Assembly (NCBI GenBank): GCA_963706905.1
Contig: CAVPNY010000009.1
Location: forward strand, 124,001 to 188,000
Direction: 5' to 3'
Source of the DNA: CAVPNY01 sp963706905
Lineage (GTDB): Bacteria; Chloroflexota; Anaerolineae; Anaerolineales; UBA4823
Length of the DNA: 64,000 bases
Both the position numbers and the translations under genes were made by a program. The notes under the pieces were generated by a model. It was not told the DNA's origin. It did not search any database and saw nothing but the letters and a program-made list of their open reading frames with translations. Positions 27,487 through 36,762 of the stretch are shown here, one piece after another. Every line of letters starts with the position of its first letter. Position 1 is the first letter of the stretch.

Positions 27487-28536
27487 TTATATCATAGCCT
27501 CCCGAACAGCCTGACGGAACGCCTCCACAGCCCGTCCAACTCCATCATCATCAATCCAATAATGCGTCACCAGCCGGAAGCGACGCTGGCTGACGAGGCC
27601 AACAAGCACGCCATGCCGGGCGCAGAAAGCCGCGATCCAGGCTCCATCAACCGGAACCGACTCATCCAATGCCAGGAAGACCATGTTGGTGTAAGGCGTC
27701 CCCGGATCCAGGATCAGACCAGGTATTTCCACCAGGCCAGCAGCCAAGCGCCGGGCGCGGGTGTGATCGTCTCCTAAACGGCCAATCATCTTTTCGAGAG
27801 CGACAATCCCAGCAGCAGCCAACACACCAGCCTGCCGCATCCCCCCGCCCAACTGTTTGCGAATACGCCGGGCGCGATGGATAAACTCGCCTGACCCGCA
27901 CAACAATGAACCGACGGGGGCACACAGGCCTTTGCTCAGGCAAAACGATACCGAATCGATTGAATCAACCAGGGTGCGCGCCTCCACCCCACATGCGACT
28001 GCGGCATTGAACAGGCGCGCACCGTCCAGGTGCACCTGCAGTCCCTGCGCATGGGCTAACTCTCCTGCTAACCGCGTGTACTCCACGCTCAGCGCCACAC
28101 CACCACAACGGTTATGAGTGTTCTCCAGCGCCAGCAGTCGAGATATTGGATTATGGATATCATCCGAGCGGATCGCTCCCAGGATGTCTTGAAAAGCCAG
28201 GGTCCCATCTGGCTGATTGGGAATCTGGCGAGAATGCACGCCACCCAGAGCTGAGACGCCGCCAGCTTCGAACAAAACGGTGTGCGCCTTGTCTCCGACG
28301 ATGACTTCGTCGCCCCTGCCACAGTGCGCCAACACAGCTGCCAGGTTTCCCATTGTTCCGGATGGGACAAAAATCGCTGCTTCTTTACCTACCAAGGCAG
28401 CCGCCATTTCCTCGAGGCGGTTGATAGTCGGGTCTTCACCATACACATCGTCGCCAACCTCAGCCTGAGCCATGGCGGCACGCATCTCCTCGGTTGGGTT
28501 GGTTACGGTGTCTGAACGCAAATCAACGATATCCAT
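27487..28536 (-). CDS. ltaE: Low-specificity L-threonine aldolase
   Basis: A 349-aa fold-type I PLP enzyme starting MDIVDLRSDTVTNPTEEMR, the signature opening of threonine aldolases. Conserved elements include VGDDVYGEDPTINRLEE, FVPSGTMGNLAA, LDGARLFNAA and the PLP-lysine segment SFCLSKGLCAPVGS. It cleaves threonine and allo-threonine to glycine and acetaldehyde. Together with FTCD, HutI and aspartase it points to amino-acid utilisation; an AOR at 61069 could oxidise the acetaldehyde, which is inference. Confidence 0.92.
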   Translation of the reverse strand: MDIVDLRSDTVTNPTEEMRAAMAQAEVGDDVYGEDPTINRLEEMAAALVGKEAAIFVPSGTMGNLAAVLAHCGRGDEVIVGDKAHTVLFEAGGVSALGGVHSRQIPNQPDGTLAFQDILGAIRSDDIHNPISRLLALENTHNRCGGVALSVEYTRLAGELAHAQGLQVHLDGARLFNAAVACGVEARTLVDSIDSVSFCLSKGLCAPVGSLLCGSGEFIHRARRIRKQLGGGMRQAGVLAAAGIVALEKMIGRLGDDHTRARRLAAGLVEIPGLILDPGTPYTNMVFLALDESVPVDGAWIAAFCARHGVLVGLVSQRRFRLVTHYWIDDDGVGRAVEAFRQAVREAMI

Positions 28537-28567
28537 GCTAACCTCAACAAGATAGATAGATTGAGAA

Positions 28568-29497
28568 CTAACCAGCTACATTTCTCAAGCGGTTTAACGT
28601 ATCCGTTAAGTCAAGGGGAAGAGGGGCTTCAAAAACTCGCGGGGATTCCTCTCCAGGCAACTGAATCTTCAGGCGAGCGGCGTGCAGGAAATGGCGCGCC
28701 AGCGGCAAACTTGCCTTCTTGCGCCCATAAACTGTATCTCCGGTGATCGGGCAGCCGAGGTAAGCCAGATGCAGGCGGATTTGGTGGGTCCGACCAGTAA
28801 TTGGATGCACCTCGAGGAGAGTATGATCCGAAAAGGTTTCCAGGGTGTGATACTCGCTAATCGCCGATCTACCCTTTCCCGGCGGCACCACGGCCATCTT
28901 TTTACGGTGAGCAGGGTCACGCCCGATAGCAGCCTCGATGCGACCCCGGCGGGTAGGCGGCTCCCCATCCACAAGCGCCAGATAAGTTTTTTCAACCTGA
29001 CGGCTGCGAAACTGGTTCTGAAGCCAGCGATGGGCCTGGTCATTCTTGGCGATCAAAATCAATCCCGAAGTATCCTTATCCAGGCGGTGAACAATCCCTG
29101 GGCGCAGTTCGCCGCCCACTCCCTGGATATCCGGGGCATGCGCCAGGGCGGCGTGAACCAGGGTGCCTGTGGCATGGCCTGCACCAGGATGCACCACCAT
29201 CCCGGCTGGTTTATTCACCACCAGGAAATTTTCATTTTCGAAACGAACGTCGAGTGGGATGCTCTCCGGGATCAGATCGCTTGGTGCAGGTGGTGGAATA
29301 CAAACATCTACCTGGACTTCGTGATCTAAAATCTGTCCCGCTTTTAAGGCCGGGCGACCATCAACGGTCACCATGCCCATTTTGATCAGAGCCTGTAGAC
29401 GAGATCGAGAAAAATCGGGCAGGCATGCCACCAGGTATTTATCCAGCCGCTGCTCGCCTTCCCCCGGATAAAGGAAATGGGCAAAGTATTCATTCAC
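28568..29497 (-). CDS. rluD: RluA-family 23S rRNA pseudouridine synthase
   Basis: A 309-aa enzyme with an N-terminal S4 RNA-binding domain (about 17-75, QRLDKYLVACLPDFSRSRLQ) and the RluA catalytic core with PGIVHRLDKDTSGL carrying the catalytic Asp, HPITGRTHQIRLHLAYLG and the terminal HAARLKIQLP. The RluD-type domain order suggests 23S rRNA helix 69 modification, though the specificity is inferred. The start is GTG at 29497, overlapping the lspA stop by 8 bp in the classic lspA-rluD pairing. Confidence 0.92.
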   Translation of the reverse strand: MNEYFAHFLYPGEGEQRLDKYLVACLPDFSRSRLQALIKMGMVTVDGRPALKAGQILDHEVQVDVCIPPPAPSDLIPESIPLDVRFENENFLVVNKPAGMVVHPGAGHATGTLVHAALAHAPDIQGVGGELRPGIVHRLDKDTSGLILIAKNDQAHRWLQNQFRSRQVEKTYLALVDGEPPTRRGRIEAAIGRDPAHRKKMAVVPPGKGRSAISEYHTLETFSDHTLLEVHPITGRTHQIRLHLAYLGCPITGDTVYGRKKASLPLARHFLHAARLKIQLPGEESPRVFEAPLPLDLTDTLNRLRNVAG

Positions 29498-30071
29498 CCA
29501 ATTCTTCCTTGGAAAGTGGTTTGGATGGATTTTCTGAGGGTGACCCGGGGTTGTCCGTCATTTCATTCGTTTGAGGCTGGTTGCGCTCCTTCAACCAAAC
29601 ACTGATCAGCAGCAAAACTACACCTGTTGTAATACACAGATCTGCCACGTTAAATACAGGAATGATCCAAATCGAAATAAAATCAGTGACCCAGCCGATG
29701 GTCAGACGGTCGATGAGATTACCGAGCGCACCGGCGAATTGCAGCCCCATCGCCAGGCGCAATAACCAGTCATCGCGCGGCACTTGAGGAAAGTAGTAGA
29801 GGATCGCAGCCGCAACGATAATCGCCAGCACGGTGAACACATCGCTAAAACCTGGCAACATGCCGAAGGCTGCGCCAGTGTTTTTCCAGTGAACGATGCG
29901 GGCGTATGGCGCCAGCCATTCCCATGGCGACCAGAACTCCGTCAAGGCTAAATTTGCCCTCACCATCGATTTGGTAGTCTGATCAATGATGAGAATTACA
30001 GCAGCAAAAGCAAATAGGATTAGATAATCACGCAGATATTGAGAAAGAGTAGGCTTCGAAGATTGTTCCAT
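29490..30071 (-). CDS. lspA: Lipoprotein signal peptidase (signal peptidase II)
   Basis: A 193-aa four-helix membrane protein with the conserved blocks IDQTTKSMV, WKNTGAAFGML, GALGNLIDRLTIGWVTDFI and FNVADLCITTG. The expected aspartyl-protease pair is Asp130 and Asp144. A hydrophilic tail (about 163-193) extends beyond the core. It processes lipoproteins such as the LSAC and VSAC proteins encoded elsewhere in the window. It is translationally coupled to the pseudouridine synthase. Confidence 0.95.
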   Translation of the reverse strand: MEQSSKPTLSQYLRDYLILFAFAAVILIIDQTTKSMVRANLALTEFWSPWEWLAPYARIVHWKNTGAAFGMLPGFSDVFTVLAIIVAAAILYYFPQVPRDDWLLRLAMGLQFAGALGNLIDRLTIGWVTDFISIWIIPVFNVADLCITTGVVLLLISVWLKERNQPQTNEMTDNPGSPSENPSKPLSKEELGE

Positions 30072-30147
30072 ATATTGATTGTACCTTATGTCATTTTCTG
30101 TGGGTTATTCAACTTGCTCTCATCCGGACAACGGTGAATAAACCCGT

Positions 30148-31075
30148 CTACCCATCCCACTTGCCAACAAAATCTAATTGATGCGCCACATAGACCAATT
30201 CGCTGCGCTCCACCTGAGCGTGGCGAACGGCAATCCACTCCTGGAAACGAACCGGGTCCAGATCAGGATGATCGGCCAATGCACCCGCGATCGTGTTGAT
30301 GATGAAGTGCAGGAAGTAAGCCTCATCAGCAGGATAGCCCTTAGCAGCGGGGTAGACAACCCAATCCGATGCGCCGGCTGCCAAGAGGTTTGCCCCGACG
30401 CTTTTGAGATGGGCAAACAGCCGTCTTCCAGTCCGGCTATCGCCAGAAGGTCTCCCTGAAGTTATGCGCTCATCCATGGTGCGATGATATAGCTGCGCGA
30501 CTAACTCATCAAAGGATGGCTCTATAGCAGGCTCAAGGATGGTTACGCCATCGAAATTGAGGCTGAAATAAAACAACCCACCCGGCCTGGTTAACCTGGA
30601 AGATCTGTGGAAGCGCAGTAGGGATATCCAATAAATCGAGAAAGGCGTGCGCTACCAGCAGGTCCCAGGTCTGCTGACCTGACCGGCGTCGGATGAAGTC
30701 AAAAAGGTCAACCGCTTCCAGCTTGATCTTTATCTTATGTTCCTGCCCGATGAGCTCCAAGCCGCTTGTGGTTGATTGGACACGATAATTGTGGGTTTTT
30801 CCCCACTTGATCAGGTAATGTGAAGCGGCGGCGATATTGTCAGGCAGAGCATCAATCGCGGTTATCTCCGCCCCGCTTACAAGCCCCCAATCCAGCATGC
30901 GGGTCAGCATGGTCCCGATGCCACAGCCGATCTCCAGTATTCTTAAGGGCTGCCCTGGCGAAACTCCCGGCAGATTTTCCGCCAGAGTCTGCCAGACGTA
31001 GCGATTGAGGGCGCGGTCATCGACCGTGCTCTTGGCTGACAGGTAGCGAATGAATGAATAATCCATCGAGTCCAT
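30148..31075 (-). CDS. Class I SAM-dependent methyltransferase, interrupted by one frameshift
   Basis: Two frames on this strand join into one protein. The first, from ATG 31075 (GAGG 6 nt upstream), has the SAM motif ILEIGCGIGTML and later LLVAHAFLDLLDI. The second carries LFYFSLNFDGVTILEPA and ends at 30148. Removing one base in the CC at about 30595-30596 gives a seamless LTRPGGLFYFSLNFDG, the usual post-motif III sequence, and a protein of about 308 aa. It is the last gene of the ribA to methyltransferase set. The substrate is unknown, presumably the product of that pathway. A sequencing error is as likely as real decay. Confidence 0.75.
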
Positions 31076-31158
31076 GAATAACCTCAATTCGATCCAACGC
31101 AAGGGGGTAAAACGCAAACTGAAGAAATAATTTTCTAGAGAACCTCGGCCGCTTCAGG

Positions 31159-32235
31159 TTAAGTCATCTCCAAGAGGAAGTCACGAATGCGTAGCGTAGT
31201 CTGCTCCCAGGTGGGGTGATCTTTAAAATGCTGGTGAGCGCCCAGACTCAAGCGCAATAACAACTCACGATCTTCAGCCAGTTGTAACAGGCATTCAGCG
31301 AGCTCACGGGGATCGTCCGGCGCAACCAAATAACCGTTCTCACCCTGGGTAATGATCTCGCAGGCTGCACCCTGGGTAGTCGCAATTGCCGGCAAGCCAA
31401 AACCCATCCCTTCCAGGTAGGCGATCCCAAAGCCTTCATAGGAGGATGGAACTGCCAAAACCTGACTCCAGACAAATTGTTGCACCAGCTCAGCGTCCTT
31501 TAGCGGCCCCAGAAAGTGCACCTGGCTTTCCAGTCTGGCGGAACGCACCTGGCGCAGGATTGTGGCTGCATATGAGCGGTCCATATCCAGGCTACCGGCG
31601 ACTGCCAGCATCCAGGCATCTTGTGGGAGCGTGCTTAGAGCCTGCAGCAAGATATGCAATCCCTTGCGGGGGATCAGATTCCCCAAAAAGAAGATCCGCA
31701 GCGGGCCGGACTGAATTGCCCGGGCGGAAATTTGCGCCTCGCTGATCGCTTGGTGCAAGCGATCACCTCCCGGAAAGGCTACTACAGATGGCATGCTAAC
31801 TCCTGCCAGGTTTTCCACAACCTGACGAGTAGTTTGACTATTATAGATAAAAGCATCGACACTGGACAGATAGCGACTTTCAAGCATGGCGATCAAGCGA
31901 TTCTGCCAGGCAGGGCGTAACTCACTGCATCGCAGATGATGGACGATCGAAACAATTGGGTACCTCGCTTTTTCCTGCAGGAGATGGTTGATCCGCCACA
32001 AGGAGGGGTGGTTGAGTTCGTCCTCCAGTAATACATCTACCTGCAAACTTTGCAGACCTCGAAGCAAGCCAGCAGAAAAATTATCCTTCAGGTTCGCCAG
32101 ATATGATCTCCCTGGCAAGGAAATGATCTCGACCTTGTCACCATCAGCTTCGAGGCGATCGACCAGCATGCGGTCGTATAGATACCCGCCTGACAGGGTG
32201 TCAAGAGAGCCATAGATGACCAGTCCAATACGCAT
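31159..32235 (-). CDS. GT4-type glycosyltransferase
   Basis: A 358-aa GT-B fold glycosyltransferase. The N-terminal domain starts MRIGLVIYGSLDTLSGGYLY. The C-terminal domain has IFFLGNLIPRKGLHILLQAL and the nucleotide-sugar-binding EGFGIAYLEGMGFGLPAIA with the E-x7-E pair. It transfers a sugar from an activated donor to an unidentified acceptor. It overlaps the PTPS-like gene upstream by 35 bp, so the two are translated together, which argues that the acceptor may be a pterin-like small molecule rather than a cell-wall glycan; that is inference. Confidence 0.85.
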   Translation of the reverse strand: MRIGLVIYGSLDTLSGGYLYDRMLVDRLEADGDKVEIISLPGRSYLANLKDNFSAGLLRGLQSLQVDVLLEDELNHPSLWRINHLLQEKARYPIVSIVHHLRCSELRPAWQNRLIAMLESRYLSSVDAFIYNSQTTRQVVENLAGVSMPSVVAFPGGDRLHQAISEAQISARAIQSGPLRIFFLGNLIPRKGLHILLQALSTLPQDAWMLAVAGSLDMDRSYAATILRQVRSARLESQVHFLGPLKDAELVQQFVWSQVLAVPSSYEGFGIAYLEGMGFGLPAIATTQGAACEIITQGENGYLVAPDDPRELAECLLQLAEDRELLLRLSLGAHQHFKDHPTWEQTTLRIRDFLLEMT

Positions 32236-32623
32236 GGAAAGGGATTATTTCTCCTGGCGGTATTCCGCCCAGGCGATAGCGTTTTCCCAGATCTTTAACC
32301 GCAATGACAGCGATGTTCTCAGCCTGGATCCTGGCACTGAACACCTGGCAGAATATGCGCGCAAAATGCTCAATGCTCGGATTTAGTCCAGCAAATTCGG
32401 GTAATTCGTTAAGAGTCTGGTCTCGGAAGGTGGCAACCAGGGCTTCCAGGCTTTGCTCAATTTCGACAATGTCTACCAGGTAACCGTGACGGTCCAGGGC
32501 AGCGCCTTGGAGCTGTACCTCAACCTGGTAATGGTGGGAATGGAGATGGTTCTCAGGCCCCCAATCCCCTCCGATCAAATAATGCCGGGCAATAAAATCG
32601 CGCTGAACGGCAACTGTATACAT
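32201..32623 (-). CDS. 6-pyruvoyl-tetrahydropterin synthase/QueD-family protein, Glu in place of catalytic Cys
   Basis: A 140-aa T-fold enzyme. The zinc triad is visible as His14 (ARHYL) and His28/His30 (HSHHYQVEVQL), with the conserved PSIEHFA block at about 82-88. The residue four before the first HxH histidine, Cys in PTPS-I and QueD, is Glu24 here, and the usual Asp-His of LDHxxLN reads Asp-Gln (RDQTLNEL). A Glu substitution is the known hallmark of PTPS-III enzymes, which cleave dihydroneopterin triphosphate to hydroxymethyl-dihydropterin. The activity is therefore more likely pterin side-chain cleavage than queuosine synthesis. It overlaps the glycosyltransferase gene. Confidence 0.8.
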   Translation of the reverse strand: MYTVAVQRDFIARHYLIGGDWGPENHLHSHHYQVEVQLQGAALDRHGYLVDIVEIEQSLEALVATFRDQTLNELPEFAGLNPSIEHFARIFCQVFSARIQAENIAVIAVKDLGKRYRLGGIPPGEIIPFHAYWTGHLWLS

Positions 32624-32691
32624 TTGGGATTCCTCATTCGTTAGAGACTAAAACATTAGAGACTAAAAGTAGACACAGAAATGTTTTGGTT

Positions 32692-33720
32692 TTACGGATA
32701 GGTGAAAACAACCTGGATTGTCTCTTCAGCATTCTTGTCTATCAACTGGTAAGCCTGGTGGGCTTGCGTGATCGGAAAGCGCTGGGTGATCCAACGAGAA
32801 GGTTTGAATACTCTCAACATCTCCCACGCCAGGTCGAAGCGGCGGTCTCTATCCCAGCGAGCACTCAAATGGGGCATCAGCGTACTGACCTGGCTGCTAA
32901 TCAATTGGATGCGGGAGCGATGGAAACGACCACCCAGGCTTAATTCAGAACGCTTGCTGCCATACCAGGAGCCGATCAACACTCTCCCGTTAAATCCACA
33001 CAGAGCAATCGCCTGGTCAAGAGCAGCCGGTGAACCACTCAGTTCGAACACAAGATCAGCACCAGCATATTGACGATCTGCCTGCAAACTGCGCCGCGCC
33101 GCTTCAAGAAACCCTGGATCTCCCGGGTCCAGGCTGGCGCTGGCGCCCAGATCAGAAGATGCATTCCGACGCAGCGTGAAACGATCTACCGTAACCAGGC
33201 TTGCCAGCGGGAACTGCGTCAGCAAAGCGGTAGTGAGCAGACCAACAATACCTTGCCCCAGGACAGCTACTTGCTCACCGATCAGCGGCGCGCCGTCCAG
33301 GACAAAATTCACAGCCGTTTCCATATTTGGCAAGAAGACTGCGTCCTCAAGAGAATAATCTTGAGGAACAAGCAGCAATTGATCAATCGCCGAAATGAAT
33401 CGGCTGACGTGAGGCTGGAAGGCAAACACCTGCCGCCCTAACCAGGATTGATCGATCCCCTGCCCCAGGCTAATTATCTCCCCAACTGTTGCGTAGCCAT
33501 ATTTTAGTGGATAAGCGAATTCACTGGAGAGAACATCAATCTTTTCGTCGAGAGGGAGTTCCTCCGGAAATTCCCCGCGGTACAGAAGCATTTCTGTGCC
33601 TGGGCTGATGGCCGAACAGGCTGTGCGCACCAGGACCTGCCCGGCTTGCAACGCAGGTAAGCCTTCTTCCCGTATTTCAACCTGATGAGGAGCAACAAAG
33701 AATAGAGACTGGCTTTCCAT
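32692..33720 (-). CDS. MDR-family (zinc-binding alcohol dehydrogenase-like) oxidoreductase
   Basis: A 342-aa medium-chain dehydrogenase. The N-terminal GroES-like domain contains LVRTACSAISPGTE with the first catalytic-zinc Cys, and the Rossmann domain contains VAVLGQGIVGLLTTALL. The usual GHE histidine block is replaced by KYGYATVGEI, a pattern seen in divergent members such as the BchC-like branch, so the zinc dependence is uncertain. The gene lies between the RibD-type reductase (25 bp) and the PTPS-like gene (68 bp), which suggests it oxidises or reduces an intermediate of that pathway. Confidence 0.82.
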   Translation of the reverse strand: MESQSLFFVAPHQVEIREEGLPALQAGQVLVRTACSAISPGTEMLLYRGEFPEELPLDEKIDVLSSEFAYPLKYGYATVGEIISLGQGIDQSWLGRQVFAFQPHVSRFISAIDQLLLVPQDYSLEDAVFLPNMETAVNFVLDGAPLIGEQVAVLGQGIVGLLTTALLTQFPLASLVTVDRFTLRRNASSDLGASASLDPGDPGFLEAARRSLQADRQYAGADLVFELSGSPAALDQAIALCGFNGRVLIGSWYGSKRSELSLGGRFHRSRIQLISSQVSTLMPHLSARWDRDRRFDLAWEMLRVFKPSRWITQRFPITQAHQAYQLIDKNAEETIQVVFTYP

Positions 33721-33745
33721 GAGTTTCCCCCGATTATACTGTGAG

Positions 33746-34476
33746 TTATCCCGACCTCTGCGGGTAACCCCACACGATCAAGTCATCACCCAACCGGCTG
33801 GCCGCCATTTTCCCCAGGACGGGAAAATCCCTGCGTAAAGAGCGCTCTTCTCCCAGCAGAGCCTCCACGGCTGGTTGGCCGCCGACCAGAATGGGGGCAA
33901 TCGTCAGGACAACCAGATCAACCAGGTCTTCTTGCAGGAAGGCGGTGATTACCGCCGCGCCCCCTCCACCATCAAACGCTCAACACCCAAATCACGCAGG
34001 TGTTTTAGCAGCAAGGTCAACGGCACACGCCCACATTCCTGGGGTGGGAAAACCAGCAACCTTGCGCCACATCCTTCCAGAGCGGCTACCCGATCAGGAT
34101 CAATCGGGAGTGTCCCAGCTATCCAGGGCGGCAGCGATTGGAAAACCCGCGCCTGCAGCGGTGTGCGCAGATGGCTGTCAAGGATTACAGGCTGTGGATT
34201 CTCCCCAGGCACCAAGCGCACATTCAATTGCGGATCATCCGCCAGAATAGTGCCGATTCCAACCAGGATGGCGGAATGGCTGGCGCGCAATCGGTGGGTC
34301 AACTTCTGTGATGCGAGCCCGCTGATAACCAGAGGCTCCCCCCGCCGGGCTGCTAAACTGCCATCCAGACTTTGCGCGTATGCCAAGGTAACGAAAGGAT
34401 GTCCATCCCGAGGATGCCCGCGCTGAATTATGTCGAGGATCGAGTTAGCCGGATCGGCCGTTTGAACCGTTGCCAT
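33746..34476 (-). CDS. RibD C-terminal/dihydrofolate reductase-like pyrimidine reductase, interrupted by one frameshift
   Basis: From ATG 34476 (MATVQTADPANS) the frame gives FVTLAYAQSLDGSLAARRG, ILVGIGTILADDPQLNVRL and LGVERLMVEG, then stops. Adding one base to the C-run at 33960-33964 restores GGAAVITAFLQEDLVDLVV and a C-terminus ending at 33746, about 243 aa in total. This is the RibD reductase domain alone, without the zinc deaminase domain. It would reduce the ribosyl side chain of the product made by GTP cyclohydrolase II, whose gene overlaps it by 32 bp. A homopolymer sequencing error is likely. Confidence 0.78.
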
Positions 34477-35119
34477 TTTTCGCACTCGCCATCTCCACCG
34501 ATTCTAAATTCAAAAGATGGTTCATGCGGATGACTTTGGTGAAAAGATACCCGGCATTCTCAGCGTTGGGTGTCGTTTCCAGAGGCACGCGCCGGGTTAC
34601 CGGCACGCCCAATTTTTTCAGGTTTTCAATTTTCAGCGGATTATTGGTCAGCAGGCGCACCAACTCCACCCCCAAATCAGCGAGGATAAGAGCCGCAATC
34701 GTGTAATCGCGTTCATCCGCCTCATGGCCCAAGGCCAGGTTGGCTTCCACGGTATCGTAGCCCTGGTCTTGCAGATTGTACGCTCTGAGTTTATCCAGCA
34801 AGCCAATGCCGCGCCCTTCCTGACGCAGGTAGATCAACACCCCTTCGCCGGCAACTGCGATCATCTTCATCGCCGCCTCCAGCTGTTCACCGCAATCACA
34901 GCGTTGCGAGCCCAGCACATCACCAGTGAAACACTCCGAATGCACCCGCACCAGGACATCCGATTTGCCATCAACATCTCCATAAACCAGCGCCAGATGA
35001 TCCTTTTCGTCCCAATTGTTGGTATACAGGTACAAAAAGAACTCACCATCCCTGGTTGGGATGCGCGCCTGCACTTTCCTTTCTACAATCAACGGTTCCA
35101 TGATGATATCCATATTCAT
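34445..35119 (-). CDS. ribA: GTP cyclohydrolase II
   Basis: The 224-aa protein carries the three zinc cysteines in SECFTGDVLGSQRCDCGEQL and the catalytic LRQEGRGIGLLDKLRAYNLQD, LLTNNPLKIENL and GYLFTKVIRMNHLL blocks. The usual N-terminal DHBP synthase (RibB) half is absent. It converts GTP to 2,5-diamino-6-ribosylamino-pyrimidinone phosphate, formate and pyrophosphate. It is the first gene of the run ribA, reductase, dehydrogenase, PTPS-like, glycosyltransferase, methyltransferase. The absence of ribE and ribH beside it argues against a standard riboflavin operon. Confidence 0.92.
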   Translation of the reverse strand: MNMDIIMEPLIVERKVQARIPTRDGEFFLYLYTNNWDEKDHLALVYGDVDGKSDVLVRVHSECFTGDVLGSQRCDCGEQLEAAMKMIAVAGEGVLIYLRQEGRGIGLLDKLRAYNLQDQGYDTVEANLALGHEADERDYTIAALILADLGVELVRLLTNNPLKIENLKKLGVPVTRRVPLETTPNAENAGYLFTKVIRMNHLLNLESVEMASAKNGNGSNGRSG

Positions 35120-35229
35120 TACACTTAGATCCTAGACAGTCGGGGAGTGGATGGGTGTTTCGGCGGGGTCAGTTTGCTTAAACACCCCCAATTCCACGCT
35201 CAACTGTTCAACTGCACAAACTATCCCGC

Positions 35230-35580
35230 TTAGACTCTGCCTCGATCCATCCATAAGAGGGCCAGCAAGACAACCTCGTCCAGTTTGGTTATGTAACCAA
35301 GGGCACCTGAAGGCCAGGACTTGTCACCGATTGCCAACCAGGCCAGGATAGTGACCGCTGTAAATCCAATTAGCCCCCAACGGATCAGGGCACGGTTTTG
35401 CTGAGCAAGAGATATCGGAACGAACAAACCGATCATCAATACCAGATAACCAATCCCATTCAGTACAAACAAAGTGGAAGGTAATGTAATTCCTATGTAT
35501 AGATGGATCACCGCTGTGATCAGGGTTGTGATGATGATTGCTAATTGCACCGAGCCAAGTTTCATTTTAGTGGCAGCCAT
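35230..35580 (-). CDS. Small four-helix membrane protein, unknown function
   Basis: A 116-aa protein made of four hydrophobic helices (AIIITTLITAVIHLYIGI, LNGIGYLVLMIGLFVPI, WGLIGFTAVTILAWLAI and a terminal LDEVVLLALLWMD). The ATG at 35580 is a plausible start. I do not recognise the family. It sits between ribA and a flippase-like gene and has no obvious partner. Confidence 0.6.
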   Translation of the reverse strand: MAATKMKLGSVQLAIIITTLITAVIHLYIGITLPSTLFVLNGIGYLVLMIGLFVPISLAQQNRALIRWGLIGFTAVTILAWLAIGDKSWPSGALGYITKLDEVVLLALLWMDRGRV

Positions 35581-35722
35581 TTTATCCTCTCTTTTTCAGT
35601 CAGTTAGTCTTGTAGTTCACTTTTTAGGTAGTTTTCTTATCCTGTATGACATTTGCAGTTCTGATGATGCAATTGGAGGTTAAGAAATACTACCCTTCAT
35701 AAAACAAGTTTACATACCAATC

Positions 35723-36757
35723 TCAATTACGCGTCAGCCAACCTCCCCACCATAATCCAAATCCACCGAGCGCCGCATCCCGCACCCGAATCAACAGGCT
35801 CAAGCTGATCCCAATCATGGGGCTGGCACCGATCATCCCCATCGCCAGCATCTGTCCGGTCTCGAGTGTGCCGATCCCGGCCGGGATTGGCAGCAAGAAG
35901 GCTAAACGCGCGGCGGTCAGCAGAATGATCACTTCGGTCAGGGTGAGGCTTAACCCCAGGAAACGCACTGCCAGCCCAAATTCAAACAAAAGCAGGATCC
36001 AGATTAATAATGAAATCAAGATTGCAATCAGAACTGTTCCTGGATGCCCGTGGAAGAATTGGCCGGTTTCCTCTTCAACAGCCTGTAAGGTGTCTGGCCA
36101 CCTGGCCAGACGCAGCGAGCCTGGGAAACGGCGCGCCAGCTTGCGTAGAATCTTTGTCACAGGCTGCCTACCTCGCCACAAGGCAAGCAAGTACCCAGCA
36201 GGAATAACTAACAGACCCGCCGGTAGAAGAAGCAACAGATAATTGGTTCCCTCGCCCAGAACTCCCGAAAGCAGGATGGTGAGGATACCTACCAGAAGAA
36301 AGGTGAAATTAGCCAGCAATTCAAGCATCTTATCCAGGGTTACGCTGGCGATTGCAGCAGTTGAAGGGATATCATTCCTGCGGATGAGCAGGTGCACCTG
36401 CAATGGCTCTCCACCAAGCTGCGGACCGGGGGTGAAATAGGTAACCCCGAAACCTGCCAACCGGTAACCCACCAGGGACCAATAGGATACCCGACACCCC
36501 TGGGCACGCAGGATCAACCACCAGCGGCTGCTGAAGGAAACCAGGACAAACGCATTGAGCACAAACAACACCAGGATCGAGCTCAGGCTCAAGTTTCCCA
36601 GGGTCGTCCATATCTCGCCAACGGAGAAACTTCGGAACGACCACCATAGAACCACCGGCAAGGCAAACCAGAACAGAAGCCACCAGGGTCTGCGCTGCAA
36701 CCGAGGACTATTTATACCCTGCGATTCCTGGGGTGGTTGGGCAAGTTGGGTAGCCAT
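35723..36757 (-). CDS. Lysylphosphatidylglycerol synthase TM-domain/flippase-like membrane protein
   Basis: I start at ATG 36757 (MATQLAQPPQESQG), 5 bp after the stop of the CDP-alcohol phosphatidyltransferase gene; a start at 36811 would overlap it. The 344-aa protein has a cytoplasmic N-terminus and about eight hydrophobic helices with the family blocks GYRLAGFGVTYFTPGPQLGGEPLQ and LLPIPAGIGTLETGQM. This is the YbhN/AglD-like (UPF0104) domain, here without a synthetase domain, so lipid or glycolipid flipping is more likely than amino-acyl transfer. Coupling to the phospholipid gene upstream supports a membrane-lipid role. Confidence 0.85.
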   Translation of the reverse strand: MATQLAQPPQESQGINSPRLQRRPWWLLFWFALPVVLWWSFRSFSVGEIWTTLGNLSLSSILVLFVLNAFVLVSFSSRWWLILRAQGCRVSYWSLVGYRLAGFGVTYFTPGPQLGGEPLQVHLLIRRNDIPSTAAIASVTLDKMLELLANFTFLLVGILTILLSGVLGEGTNYLLLLLPAGLLVIPAGYLLALWRGRQPVTKILRKLARRFPGSLRLARWPDTLQAVEEETGQFFHGHPGTVLIAILISLLIWILLLFEFGLAVRFLGLSLTLTEVIILLTAARLAFLLPIPAGIGTLETGQMLAMGMIGASPMIGISLSLLIRVRDAALGGFGLWWGGWLTRN

Positions 36758-36762
36758 TTGCT

